Program-made: the position numbers and the translations under genes
Assembly: GCA_017432285.1 (NCBI GenBank)
Contig: JAFRJM010000021.1
Location: 1 to 57,359 of the forward strand
DNA length: 57,359 nt
Direction: 5' to 3'
Source of the DNA: Oscillospiraceae bacterium
Lineage (GTDB): Bacteria > Bacillota > Clostridia > Oscillospirales > Ruminococcaceae
Part shown: positions 35,417-44,876 of the stretch, one piece after another
Numbering within the stretch: position 1 is the stretch's first letter
Layout of the letters: each line of letters starts with the position of its first letter
The notes under the pieces: model-generated
Seen by the model: the letters and a program-made list of their open reading frames with translations, nothing else
What the model was told of the DNA's origin: nothing
Database searches by the model: none

Positions 35417-36625
35417 TTAATAATACTCACCTGGGACGATCAGCTCGAGATCGCTGAGCGGGAAAGATGCGCAGGGATGGATCTCATCCGCTACTTTATC
35501 TGCCCATCTGCGTCCGTCTGTCTCCTCCGGGATAAATACTTCACCGGAAACCAGTTTAGAACGGCACCAGCCACACTCACCGCTGCGGCAGCGTGACGGA
35601 GCCTTGATGCCAGCACGCTCAAGAGCAACCAGCACAGATTCGTTGGCTGAAGCATCACACACATACTCATTCGGTCCCTGCTTGACAGTGATCTTGAAAG
35701 TCTGATCTTTCTTATCAGCAGGATATCCGGGCTGATCCCAGACTTTCTTGGTAACACCGAGCAGCTCACGGCGTACATGTTTCTTATCAAGGCCGAGTTT
35801 CTCCACTTCACCTGCTACAAAGCGATACATCGCTTCCGGTCCGCAGATAAATACGGAGTAGTCTCCTTCAGGAGCATACTTCCTGATAAGATCTGCACTG
35901 AGGAATCCGTTTTCAAAGCCTTCCTTTACTTCATCGGAGAGAACATGAACCACTTTTACTTTGTCAGTTGCAGCACAGACGGCATCCAGTTCTTTACGGA
36001 AGAGGATAGCATCTTCTGTACGGCTTCCGAAAAGGATCGTCAGGTTGAAATCTTCGAGGCCGTCGCGGATGGCATATGCCATGGACAGGAAAGGAGTGAT
36101 TCCTGAACCACCTGCCAGAGCGATGACATTTTTGCTGTCTCTGACACTTTCATAATAGAAATTGCCAAGTCCGCCGGAACCGATGATCTCATCACCGACT
36201 TTTAGATTCTCAAGCATCCAGTCTGCTGCAAATCCGCCGGGATTCTTCTTTACTGTGACAGCGTATTTGCCTTCCAGAGCCCATTTGGGTGATGAAGAAA
36301 TGGAGTAAGGACGCGTTACAAAACTGTCTCCTATCTGAAGTTTCAGCGAGACATATTCACCTGCTCTGAAAAATGCAGCAGGTTTGCCGTCTGCACGTTT
36401 CAGAATGAAAGACTTTGCATCCGCTCCCTCATGATCAATGATCTCGTCAACAACGAATTTCTGGAAGTCCGGGTGCATCGCCTTTGCGAATTCATTGATC
36501 TTGAATTCACCTTTGACATCTTTTGCAGGAGCAGCATCGATCGCCTGCTGGCGTGTCTTGCTGAGGTTGGAGAATTTCAGCATATCCAAAAGGCCTATCA
36601 GCCCTACTTTTACGTTGAGCGACAT
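35417..36625 (-). CDS. Flavin and 2Fe-2S reductase (ferredoxin-NAD(P)H reductase-like)
   Basis: The 402-residue protein begins with a short helical region, followed by a ferredoxin-reductase FAD domain (RPYSISSSP for flavin, GSGGLGNFY), an NAD(P) domain (ALAGGSGITPFLSM, ILFGSRTEDAI) and a C-terminal plant-type 2Fe-2S ferredoxin (CRSGECGWC with a fourth Cys near HPCASF). Such proteins pass electrons between NAD(P)H and a partner oxidoreductase. The ATG overlaps the stop of the phytoene-desaturase-like gene (TAATG), which strongly implies a functional pair. A start at 36691 would run into that gene and is rejected. Confidence 0.9.
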   Translation of the reverse strand: MSLNVKVGLIGLLDMLKFSNLSKTRQQAIDAAPAKDVKGEFKINEFAKAMHPDFQKFVVDEIIDHEGADAKSFILKRADGKPAAFFRAGEYVSLKLQIGDSFVTRPYSISSSPKWALEGKYAVTVKKNPGGFAADWMLENLKVGDEIIGSGGLGNFYYESVRDSKNVIALAGGSGITPFLSMAYAIRDGLEDFNLTILFGSRTEDAILFRKELDAVCAATDKVKVVHVLSDEVKEGFENGFLSADLIRKYAPEGDYSVFICGPEAMYRFVAGEVEKLGLDKKHVRRELLGVTKKVWDQPGYPADKKDQTFKITVKQGPNEYVCDASANESVLVALERAGIKAPSRCRSGECGWCRSKLVSGEVFIPEETDGRRWADKVADEIHPCASFPLSDLELIVPGEYY

Positions 36626-38166
36626 TAGTTGTTTCCTCCTTCCTTCATGTCTTTTACCGCAAGCGCGGCGCAGATATCTCCGTTGATCCATGTTGATGAA
36701 TAACCGTCACCGCGGAAAGATGCAGCACCGATATGTCTGAGACCTTTGATTGGGAAATCATCAGCCATCATCATCATACGGGATATCATGCTGTCCCAGT
36801 TGACGAGCTCGTAACCATAACTTGATCCTTCAGGCGTACCAAGGTAACGTGCAAAGGTCATAGGCGTAGATATCTCTACTTCTTCGATATACGGTGCAAT
36901 ATCTACACCATATACTTCCTTGAATCTCTCGATGTGCTGCTTCAGCAGTTTCTCTTTGAGAGGTGCATATTCTTCAGGTTTAAGATTGTCGAAATCCTCC
37001 GGTCCATACATCGTCGTGAATGATACAACACATGTTCCCTCCGGAGAGAAATCAGGAATGAGATTGTTGTAGCATAGCAGAATAATGAATTTGTTAGTGT
37101 CTATATGAGCCATGCTCTCATATTCTTTTTTGGTGTCCGCAGTACTGGGCATAAACACTGTGTAATCAGTAATTCCCAGTTCCTCTGCCGACTTGTTGAG
37201 AGCGAAGTAGGACACTACCATCCTTCCGCCATATCTGTTGCTTCTTGCAGCAGACAGTTTCTTTTCTCTTTCCGGTACCAATTCTTTCGGCATCATCTTT
37301 GCATAGATAATATCCGGATTGATGTTTGCAAGCACCTGGTCACATTCCACTTCGCCGAGAGTCGTTTTAACTCCGCAGATCTTATCTCCGTCGAACAGGA
37401 ACTCCTCTGCACGGCAGTTGAACCATGCTTCGCCGCCTAGCTCATAGAATCTCTTCATGAATGCCATAGAGATCTGATGTGATGTGTGATGAGGAATGAC
37501 TGCTTTCCTGGTGATGTACATGTGGATCATGTTCCCATAATGCAGGAAGTTTATCTCATCAAGCGGCATCCCGAGATAGCCCCAGTACACTCCAAGGATG
37601 TCGATCGCTTTCTGGGGGAGCTTCAAGGCTTTGAGGACCTTCAACGTATCGTACCCGCATGTTCTCAGCATGTTGGGGAAGTGTTTCTGCATATACTTCG
37701 GATCATTTGGAGTACCATCGTTCATATAAACGACAGCAGCGCGGATCTCTTCCATAAGGTCAAAGAAAGTGTTCATCTTATCCCTTGTTCCGGGAACATA
37801 CTCTTCCATCTTGTCAATGAATGCTTCGCGTCCCGCAGGCATTGAAACATCCATAGGAGTTCCGTCAGAATATGTGGAGATACAACGGAAGCACTCAGGA
37901 ACCGTTATCCAATCAACATCGATGCCGTCCCTCTCAAGCAGCAAACGGACATCCCCCTTGTTGTCATCAGGACCAAAGTCGCAGATCTCATGTACGCTCG
38001 GATCGAATTCGAACCGGCCTCTTACGAAGCTGGACGCACAGCCACCGGGCAGGTTGTGCTGGTCGATAAGAAGCGTCTTCTTACCTTCTTTCGCTGCTCT
38101 GACAGCAGCGCTGAGTCCGGCGTTACCGGCGCCGACTACAACGATGTCATATTTTTTTACGCCCAT
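36625..38166 (-). CDS. FAD-dependent oxidoreductase of the phytoene desaturase/carotenoid isomerase/retinol saturase family
   Basis: The 513-residue protein starts with a dinucleotide-binding motif (VVVGAGNAGLSAAVRAAKEG) and LIDQHNLPGGCASSF, typical of CrtI-like proteins. The C-terminal FAD motif region is HIGAASFRGDGYSSTWINGD. Members desaturate, isomerise or saturate polyenes and isoprenoids, but no carotenoid genes are near. The context (esterases, coupled 2Fe-2S reductase, MoxR ATPase) suggests reduction of an unsaturated compound under anaerobic conditions. It overlaps the MoxR gene by ten bases and the reductase by one. Confidence 0.88.
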   Translation of the reverse strand: MGVKKYDIVVVGAGNAGLSAAVRAAKEGKKTLLIDQHNLPGGCASSFVRGRFEFDPSVHEICDFGPDDNKGDVRLLLERDGIDVDWITVPECFRCISTYSDGTPMDVSMPAGREAFIDKMEEYVPGTRDKMNTFFDLMEEIRAAVVYMNDGTPNDPKYMQKHFPNMLRTCGYDTLKVLKALKLPQKAIDILGVYWGYLGMPLDEINFLHYGNMIHMYITRKAVIPHHTSHQISMAFMKRFYELGGEAWFNCRAEEFLFDGDKICGVKTTLGEVECDQVLANINPDIIYAKMMPKELVPEREKKLSAARSNRYGGRMVVSYFALNKSAEELGITDYTVFMPSTADTKKEYESMAHIDTNKFIILLCYNNLIPDFSPEGTCVVSFTTMYGPEDFDNLKPEEYAPLKEKLLKQHIERFKEVYGVDIAPYIEEVEISTPMTFARYLGTPEGSSYGYELVNWDSMISRMMMMADDFPIKGLRHIGAASFRGDGYSSTWINGDICAALAVKDMKEGGNN

Positions 38167-39608
38167 ATACTTTCTCCCTTCTTTAATATTTCGAGCTTAC
38201 GTTCGTAAAATTTTAAAGATTCGCTGTATTTATAGTATCCTTCACACCCATATCTCGCGATAAAGCGCGAAGAATAATATCCTATAGTGAGTTCAGTAAC
38301 AAGGATCAGTATCTCCTGACCTTCGCCCCAAACATCTTCTGCGAAAGAGAACAGTGCATCCAGTTTTGCACCCGCTCCTTTCGCCTTTTCTTTCATGTCT
38401 GAAACCAACTGCTCATAATCTGCACGGATCTCATCAAATGCTTTTCCGCTGTGCTTTCTCAGGAACGCAAGGACCGCATCGTACTTTGCCCTCGCATCTG
38501 CTGATAGTACGCCCATCCTGCGGAACCTGGTATATACTTCTTCCTCATGATCAGTGACTTCTGAAAAACCTTTACCTTCTTTGACTTCCTTCAGCACATT
38601 GCGCAGTTCAGTGACGACGTCTTCCTGTCTGATCACCTCGCTGATGCTCTCATTGACCTTATCCAGAAGCAGCCCGAGAAGAGCGAGCTTTTCATCGAAC
38701 GGAGCATCTGCTGCCCTCTTCCTGATCTCGTCAGGTGCTTTCCCTTCAAGTATCTCATTTAGCTTATAATCTGAGCGGTATTTATTGAACAGATCGTAGT
38801 ATGAAGCAAAATCATCCGCGATCTTATCATCCTGTATATACTGCCCTATAAGTGCTTTGTCTACAGCTATGCCCTGTTCTTCATATAAACGGATTATGGT
38901 GCTGAGGTCGCTCCATCCACGTGCAGTGACGAATCTCTTTCCGTTCACTGTCTCCTCAATCTTGTAGAAATTCTCTTTTCGCACTTCAAGATATGATAGG
39001 ATCGATGCATGTACCCTTGTCTGATAAGCATATGCTTTCCATGCCTCATAATCCGGCTCTATGTCCACTCTTTTCAGACGGTCCCATGTTACTACGTCGA
39101 ATTCCTTTGCATTGCGGTTATATGATACCGGGTTTCCGGCTGTGACGACGATCCAGCCATCCGGCACCTTATGGCTTCCGAACGTCTTGAACTGAAGGAA
39201 CTGCAGCATGCTCGGCGTCAAAGTCTCAGACGCACAGTTGACCTCATCAAGGAAAAGGATGCCTTCCCTGCACCCGCTGGTCTCCATGCAGTCATACACC
39301 GATGCAATGATCTCACTCATGGTGTATTCAGTGACATCAATACTCTCATTCCCATATTGCTTATGTATTATCTTGGGCAGGCCAAGCGCCGACTGTCTTG
39401 TATGGTGAGTGATGGAATATGATACGAGTCCAAGTCCCATCTCCTCAGCTGCCTGACGGACGATTGCCGTCTTCCCTATACCAGGAGGCCCCATGAGGAA
39501 GATAGGCCTCTGCTGATCCGGCTCAAGGATATATTCCCCGTATTCATTCTTTGCAGAATATGCACGGAGCGTATTGAATACCTGCTCTTTTGCCTGAGCA
39601 ATGTTCAT
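38157..39608 (-). CDS. MoxR-type AAA+ ATPase
   Basis: Of 483 residues, the first half is an AAA+ module with Walker A GPPGIGKTAIVR (near 35), Walker B GILFLDEVN (about 117) and the sensor 1 region VVTAGNPVSYN. The second half is a helical domain without recognised family. MoxR ATPases work with VWA-domain partners as chaperones that insert cofactors or metals or remodel enzyme complexes. Here a VWA protein and an LRR protein lie directly upstream, and a redox enzyme pair follows with overlapping genes. The redox pair is therefore the likely client (inference). GGAG lies eight bases before the ATG. Confidence 0.9.
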   Translation of the reverse strand: MNIAQAKEQVFNTLRAYSAKNEYGEYILEPDQQRPIFLMGPPGIGKTAIVRQAAEEMGLGLVSYSITHHTRQSALGLPKIIHKQYGNESIDVTEYTMSEIIASVYDCMETSGCREGILFLDEVNCASETLTPSMLQFLQFKTFGSHKVPDGWIVVTAGNPVSYNRNAKEFDVVTWDRLKRVDIEPDYEAWKAYAYQTRVHASILSYLEVRKENFYKIEETVNGKRFVTARGWSDLSTIIRLYEEQGIAVDKALIGQYIQDDKIADDFASYYDLFNKYRSDYKLNEILEGKAPDEIRKRAADAPFDEKLALLGLLLDKVNESISEVIRQEDVVTELRNVLKEVKEGKGFSEVTDHEEEVYTRFRRMGVLSADARAKYDAVLAFLRKHSGKAFDEIRADYEQLVSDMKEKAKGAGAKLDALFSFAEDVWGEGQEILILVTELTIGYYSSRFIARYGCEGYYKYSESLKFYERKLEILKKGESIWA

Positions 39609-39634
39609 GTTTGTTTCTCCAATTATTGGTTTTT

Positions 39635-40324
39635 TCAGAGTGAGAACTCGTCCTCATCATCTGTGTTTCTTGCAGCCGCAAGAAGCAGTGTTACCAGTTC
39701 TGTCTGATGATTTCTGCCCGCTTCTTCAACATACCTGCTTATGTTCTCTTTTTTAAGAAGACCCAGCTGTGATATCCCGCTCAAAGCAGCTGTATTGTTG
39801 GATCTCATTATGTGTTCCATTACCAGCGCTTCGTAATTGCGGATAAATTCCTTCGCCCTATCTGATGTTTCCTCTGAATGCCTTTCGGGGCACGTGCACC
39901 AGAGAAGTGTATACTGCAGTTCTTCAGGAGGATTCGTTTTCTGAGGATAGCCTCTCGCAACAAAACCTTCCAACAGTTTCGGGCATGCTCCGAATGCATC
40001 CACTTCGATAATTACATCTTTTGGAAGCACATCGATCCTCCGAAGTTCCTCACAGGAGAAGAATGCCTTTTCACATATCAGCCGGACCCCTTCAGGTATC
40101 TCTATGATCTCTAGACCGGATGCCCCAAACGCTTCCTCGCGAATGAATTTAAGGTTTCTGGGAAGTGTTATGTGCTTAAGATTCGTGCATCCATAAAACG
40201 CTACTTCGCCTATATCCTCTATCTCATCAGGAAGTATGATCTCAGTAAGGTCTTCACGCTCAGCAAAAGCACCCTCTTTGAGTCGGGTACCTTTCAGCAT
40301 CCTTTTAGTGACCGAACCTTTCAT
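39635..40324 (-). CDS. BspA-type leucine-rich-repeat protein
   Basis: The 229-residue protein has about four LRR_5 repeats in its first 130 residues (IEDIGEVAFYGCTNLKHITLP, IREEAFGASGLEIIEIP, ICEKAFFSCEELRRIDVL) and a helical C-terminal part. No signal peptide is present, so it should be cytoplasmic and a scaffold rather than a surface adhesin. It overlaps the VWA gene by 20 bases and lies 26 bases before the MoxR gene, suggesting it is the third subunit of that module. The ATG at 40324 is preferred to a TTG one codon earlier. Confidence 0.82.
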   Translation of the reverse strand: MKGSVTKRMLKGTRLKEGAFAEREDLTEIILPDEIEDIGEVAFYGCTNLKHITLPRNLKFIREEAFGASGLEIIEIPEGVRLICEKAFFSCEELRRIDVLPKDVIIEVDAFGACPKLLEGFVARGYPQKTNPPEELQYTLLWCTCPERHSEETSDRAKEFIRNYEALVMEHIMRSNNTAALSGISQLGLLKKENISRYVEEAGRNHQTELVTLLLAAARNTDDEDEFSL

Positions 40325-41636
40325 CAAGTATTTCCTCTTCCTCGAGATATAACTTCATCGCCCAATCAGGGACCCATTGTTTCCTGAAACCATCATCATG
40401 AATGATGAATGCCACGTCATAATCAGGTTTTGCAGCAGGAAACACTCCCTTACCGTCGGTAAAATACAGAAGTCCCCTGAGATCCGTAAGTTTCTTTTCT
40501 ACGATGAGCTGATTCACATAAGCAAATACCGGGCGGAAATCCGTCTCACCTAGTCCCCGGATCTCCATAGTCCTTAGGTATTCCTCAAACTTGTCTGCAG
40601 ATGTGATGTGAGCTACATCTTCTATACGGTCATCGCACTGTATGATGTACAGATTCATCCTTGTTTCGAAGCTTTCCTGACGGGCCAGGATATCATGTGT
40701 ATGACGCACGAACTTCTCAACAACTTCGCCTTTAACACTTCCGGACGTATCTATCGCTATAACAAAATCTCTTATCTTTCTCTCATCCTTATATTCAAGA
40801 GGTTCAATAAGAGGAATATTGCCGTAATGATCCATGCCGTATGTGTAGTAGTTGATATCAAACTCCTCATCAGAGAGATGCATGACCTCACCGTGGACAC
40901 CGAAATGGCGGAGGAACTCGGTGTAATCATATCTTGTGCGGTTTATGTCCCTGAGATTCTGTGTAAGGGCATCCTCATTGCCCATTACCACTTCCAGTTC
41001 AGTCTGCATTCTTTTGGAGATCTCTTCCCAGAGCTCCTCGAGATCTATATCCGCTTCTATATCGACCTGTCCTGCCCCTTTGCTGTACCACCCTGCGTGG
41101 TCATCTCCAACAAAAGGCACTCGTTCCTTATCCATCACTCCGTCAGAGTATTCATTCCTGATCAGATAATGGAATATGCGCTCTGCAGTCATGACAGGAA
41201 CTTCCGAACGAAGTTTTTTCACAAGAAGTTCCTGATCCTTCTGGCGGTTCACACGGACTGTCTCCGTGTTTAGCTCATTTATAGCATTCTCAACAGCAAC
41301 ATCCGCTGCGAGATTCCATGCACTTCTGTCTATGCTTTCACCGATGAAATTGTGCCGGAATACGCAGTGAAGCATACTGTGCAGCATACTGCGCACTACA
41401 GATGTCTGTTCCGTGCGGTACATGCTGAGAACGAACCACGGACTGTAATAGATATTCCTTCCGTCTGTGGCGAATGTCACGTCGGGATGCTGAACGAACC
41501 TGATGTTTGCAATAGCCCTGTCAAGAAAACGGAAGTTTACTAGAAGCAGATTCCGTGACAGAGTAAGTATCTCAGCCGCAAGTATCGCGGCTTTCTCATC
41601 TCTGCTATCTGCTGCATCAAACAGGTCTTCCCACAT
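40305..41636 (-). CDS. VWA-domain protein with degenerate metallopeptidase-like domain (DUF2201 type)
   Basis: The C-terminal half of this 443-residue protein has a von Willebrand A domain with the MIDAS motif DTSGS (VIAIDTSGSVKG) and the conserved Thr/Asp further on (GETDFRP, YFTDGKG). The N-terminal half corresponds to the putative metallopeptidase domain of DUF2201 proteins. The zinc motif HExxH reads HSMLH, with Ser in place of the catalytic Glu, so protease activity is doubtful. It partners MoxR ATPases in other bacteria. It is the first gene of the coupled VWA-LRR-MoxR-redox set. Confidence 0.85.
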   Translation of the reverse strand: MWEDLFDAADSRDEKAAILAAEILTLSRNLLLVNFRFLDRAIANIRFVQHPDVTFATDGRNIYYSPWFVLSMYRTEQTSVVRSMLHSMLHCVFRHNFIGESIDRSAWNLAADVAVENAINELNTETVRVNRQKDQELLVKKLRSEVPVMTAERIFHYLIRNEYSDGVMDKERVPFVGDDHAGWYSKGAGQVDIEADIDLEELWEEISKRMQTELEVVMGNEDALTQNLRDINRTRYDYTEFLRHFGVHGEVMHLSDEEFDINYYTYGMDHYGNIPLIEPLEYKDERKIRDFVIAIDTSGSVKGEVVEKFVRHTHDILARQESFETRMNLYIIQCDDRIEDVAHITSADKFEEYLRTMEIRGLGETDFRPVFAYVNQLIVEKKLTDLRGLLYFTDGKGVFPAAKPDYDVAFIIHDDGFRKQWVPDWAMKLYLEEEEILDERFGH

Positions 41637-41654
41637 ATCCGTGTTTTCTCCGTA

Positions 41655-41682
41655 CCGGAGGCTGAACGTGCTCAGCCTCCGG
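41655..41682. other. Perfect 11-bp hairpin between esterase quartet and VWA gene
   Basis: CCGGAGGCTGA pairs with TCAGCCTCCGG around a six-base loop. The T-rich tail is on the plus side; in the minus transcript no U-run follows, so it does not look like a terminator for the esterases and may be a decay-blocking stem. Confidence 0.5.
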
Positions 41683-41704
41683 TCTTTGTTTTTATAGTCT
41701 CTTG

Positions 41705-43279
41705 TTATTTTGCCTTGGCTCTCATAAATGCCATGAAAGCGTTCGGATAGTCTCCGGCGACCTTCATCAGTTCTACGAGATCTTTATCGTGCTGATAGCG
41801 CATCTCGCACTTCTTATCGAAGACCATAGTCCCGCCTTTTCCGCTCTTATAGGGCTCCCACTTCGGCACATCACCGCCGTTGGGATCACCATATGTTGCG
41901 AAATTTATCCATGCCTGATGCATCTTCTGGCTCAACGCTACGCAGTCAGGTTCATTGCATGCATCTACGTACTCGGTATTACCGAACACGAGCGGCAAAC
42001 AAAATCCGTGGTAGGACGGCATACCGCCGAAGTAGTTAAGATGGTATGTGATGAGGTAGTTATATGCAGGAGCGCCGAACTTCTCTTTCGCATCCATGAA
42101 ATCCGTGGTATCGATACGAGTCTCGAAGTCCATGTAGTACAGGTCCATAACGTCGGATCCCGGATATGCCTTCTCAAACAGAGCTACCAACTCATCCTTG
42201 TACTTGCCGAAATAATCATCCAGCAGTTTTTCCTTTTCTTCAGCCGGGAGATCATATGGATGCCATACTCGTCCAAGAGCGGCCTCACACTGTACTGAAC
42301 CTCCCATCACCGGGATCTTCTTTGCATGCTCTGTGAATCCTACATCCATAACATTTCCGAGATAGTACTCGTTCTTCACAGGGCCGAGAGCCGGCGTGGT
42401 GCGAAGACCTTGTTCAGCATAGTATTCCTCTGCAGCGAGGTATGCTTCACGGAGCTTCTCAAACGGTACCTTACGGATATCCTCAAATGTCTCCTTGGTA
42501 AGGCCAAGATTTTCGACCATCTTTGCTGCCAGTTTGCGGCGTACAGCGGTGTCTTCCACCTCGCCTGCAATGTTCATAAGTCCGCTCTGGAAGATGACTC
42601 TTGTATACAGTCCGTCCGCTGCGGGCATGGACAGCAATGTGCGGATCTTTCCGCCGCCACCTGACTGTCCGAACAGGGTGACGTTTGTCGGGTCGCCGCC
42701 GAATCTCTCGATGTTTCTCTGAACCCATTTAAGAGCTTCAACGATATCCGCCATACCTGCGTTGCCGGAGTTCCAGTATTCTTCACCGAATTCAGACATG
42801 TCCAGATATCCGAGGATATTAAGTCTGTGGTTGAATGATACGACTACGAGATCTCCGTCTCTGCAGAAGTTTGCTCCGTCATAGCTCATCTGCTCTACAG
42901 ATGAACCTGTGTCGAATCCGCCGCCATGTACCCAGACCATAACAGGTCTTTTCCTGCTTGGATCAGGGTTCTTTGTCCAGACGTTGATATACTGGCACTG
43001 TTCATCTTCCGGCCAGAATCTGTATCCGAACAGCGGCTGGGATGACAGTGAATAGGATCCTTTGACTCCGGGTTTTCTGACGGTCGGAGCTACAGGTCCA
43101 TATGTGACTGCTTCCTTAACTCCATCCCAATGCTCCATAGGTTTCGGCATCCTGTATCTTTCAGCTGTCGCATATGGAATGCCTCTGAAATAGTAAAGGT
43201 CGTTGACGAAACAGCCTCTTACCTTGCCTTCAACTGTTTCCACTTCAGTGCGGGCATCGCAGTAAAATCTTCTGTTCAT
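41705..43279 (-). CDS. Type-B carboxylesterase, quartet member 1 (downstream)
   Basis: The 524-residue protein has WVHGGGFDTGSS, FGQSGGGGK (Ser near 206), the acid Glu in GSVQCEAALG and base His in SYHGFCLPLVF. It begins MNRRFYCDARTEVETVEG, the variant of the quartet. The acid segment of the quartet has VQCE or CQCE where the trio has VLCE. The C-terminus ends in a short basic tail (MRAKAK). There is no signal peptide. It is last of four esterases and 68 bases from the VWA gene. Confidence 0.94.
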   Translation of the reverse strand: MNRRFYCDARTEVETVEGKVRGCFVNDLYYFRGIPYATAERYRMPKPMEHWDGVKEAVTYGPVAPTVRKPGVKGSYSLSSQPLFGYRFWPEDEQCQYINVWTKNPDPSRKRPVMVWVHGGGFDTGSSVEQMSYDGANFCRDGDLVVVSFNHRLNILGYLDMSEFGEEYWNSGNAGMADIVEALKWVQRNIERFGGDPTNVTLFGQSGGGGKIRTLLSMPAADGLYTRVIFQSGLMNIAGEVEDTAVRRKLAAKMVENLGLTKETFEDIRKVPFEKLREAYLAAEEYYAEQGLRTTPALGPVKNEYYLGNVMDVGFTEHAKKIPVMGGSVQCEAALGRVWHPYDLPAEEKEKLLDDYFGKYKDELVALFEKAYPGSDVMDLYYMDFETRIDTTDFMDAKEKFGAPAYNYLITYHLNYFGGMPSYHGFCLPLVFGNTEYVDACNEPDCVALSQKMHQAWINFATYGDPNGGDVPKWEPYKSGKGGTMVFDKKCEMRYQHDKDLVELMKVAGDYPNAFMAFMRAKAK

Positions 43280-43299
43280 TTTTCCCCTCTCTATGATAA

Positions 43300-44862
43300 T
43301 TATTTTCTTCTAGCGTGCATGAATGCCATGACGAAATCAGTGTTCTTCTCATATTCCTTGATCAGTTCACGGTCGAAGTTGTAACGCATCTCGCTCTGAT
43401 GATCGAATACCATGGTTGCACCATCTTCCTTGTGATACTGTTTCCACTCAGGAACATCTCCGCCGTTAGGATCTCCGTATGTAGCAAAGTTCATCCAGGC
43501 CTGATGCATCTTCTGGCTGAGTGCTACGCAATCAGGCTCATTGCAGGCGTCGACGTATTCTGTGTTGCCGAATACCAGCGGCAGGCAGAGTCCGTGATAG
43601 GAAGGCATTCCGCCGAAATACTCCATGTGATATGTAAGCAGATAGCACCAGTTAGGAGCATCGAACTGAGACTTCATATCCAGGAAGTCATAGCTTCCCT
43701 GACGTACTGTGTAGTCAAGCATATAAAGGTCCATAAGGTCGTTCTCAGGATATGATTTCCTGAAGAGCTCGATCATATAGTCCTTCTTGTCTCCAAACAG
43801 ATCTGCAAGCAACGCATCCTTTTCTTCTTCGGGAATCGTGAACGGGATGAACTCTGCATACAGCGCGGATTCGCACTGGACAGAACCAACGATCGTCGGA
43901 ACGGTCTTGGCATAATCAGAAAGTCCTACTTCGAAGAGGTCACCAGTGAAGAAATCTGTCTTCTTGGGTCCTATGGCTCCGAAGAAACCTCCCTGACCCG
44001 CGAACTCCTCCATAGTAGCAAGATATGCTTCGCGCAATTTCTCGAACGGCACTTTTCTGAACTCATCAAATGTCTCTTTTGTGAATCCAAGTCTCTCTAC
44101 CATGCGGGCAGCGACTTTGCCGGATGCACTGTTATCTCTCTGGCCGCCGCCGAGATTCATAAGACCGCTCTGGAAGATAGCCTTGTGATACAGGCCGTTT
44201 GCTGCAGGGATCTGCATCAGGTTGCGGATCTTTCCACCGCCGCCTGACTGACCGAACAAAGTCACGTTGTTGGGGTCTCCGCCAAATCTGTCGATATTTC
44301 TCTGTACCCATTTGAGCACTTCAACGATATCCGCAAGACCGGTGTTGGCTGAGTTCTCATATTTCTCGCCGAACTGTGACATGTCCATATAGCCGAGGAT
44401 ATTTAGACGATGGTTGAATGAAACAACGACCAGGTCTCCATCACGGCAAAGGTTTGCGCCGTCATAACTCATCTGCTCAACGGAGGAACCTGTTGCGATT
44501 CCGCCGCCGTGTACCCATATCATAACGGGGCGTTTGCGTCCGGGAGTCGGATCCTTTGTCCAGACGTTAAGATACTGACATCTCTCATCTTCTGGCCAGA
44601 ATCTGTAGCCGAACAACGGCTGCTGGGATAGGGCATATCTGCCAAGCACGCTCGGTTTCTGTACAGTCGGTGCAACGGGGCCGTAAGTTACAGCCTCAAC
44701 AACGCCGTCCCAATGCTCCATTGGCTTCGGCATCTCATAGCGTTCCGCAGTTGCATACGGAATGCCTCTGAAATAGTAGTGGTCGTTCAGGAAACAGCCT
44801 CTGACTTTTCCTTCAACTGTCTCTACCTCAGTGCGGGCATCGCAGTAAAATCTTCTGTTCAT
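43300..44862 (-). CDS. Type-B carboxylesterase, quartet member 2
   Basis: The 520-residue product has WVHGGGIATGSS, FGQSGGGGK, GSVQCESALY and SYHGLCLPLVF. Ile replaces the aromatic residue normally after HGGG, which could widen or alter the oxyanion pocket. The ATG at 44862 has GGAGGG five bases upstream and aligns with the paralogues. An ATG four codons earlier coincides with the ribosome-binding site and is rejected. Central residues 235-330 differ most (RDNSASGKVAARM). Confidence 0.94.
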   Translation of the reverse strand: MNRRFYCDARTEVETVEGKVRGCFLNDHYYFRGIPYATAERYEMPKPMEHWDGVVEAVTYGPVAPTVQKPSVLGRYALSQQPLFGYRFWPEDERCQYLNVWTKDPTPGRKRPVMIWVHGGGIATGSSVEQMSYDGANLCRDGDLVVVSFNHRLNILGYMDMSQFGEKYENSANTGLADIVEVLKWVQRNIDRFGGDPNNVTLFGQSGGGGKIRNLMQIPAANGLYHKAIFQSGLMNLGGGQRDNSASGKVAARMVERLGFTKETFDEFRKVPFEKLREAYLATMEEFAGQGGFFGAIGPKKTDFFTGDLFEVGLSDYAKTVPTIVGSVQCESALYAEFIPFTIPEEEKDALLADLFGDKKDYMIELFRKSYPENDLMDLYMLDYTVRQGSYDFLDMKSQFDAPNWCYLLTYHMEYFGGMPSYHGLCLPLVFGNTEYVDACNEPDCVALSQKMHQAWMNFATYGDPNGGDVPEWKQYHKEDGATMVFDHQSEMRYNFDRELIKEYEKNTDFVMAFMHARRK

Positions 44863-44876
44863 GTGTCCCTCCATAA

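Noticed and set aside
36625-38166. Carotenoid biosynthesis assignment (crtI)
   Set aside because: Only the family match supports it; there is no phytoene synthase or other isoprenoid gene nearby.
39635-40324. LRR gene as a secreted surface adhesin (BspA type)
   Set aside because: No signal peptide or anchor is present, and the gene is embedded between VWA and MoxR genes, so a cytoplasmic scaffold role is more likely.
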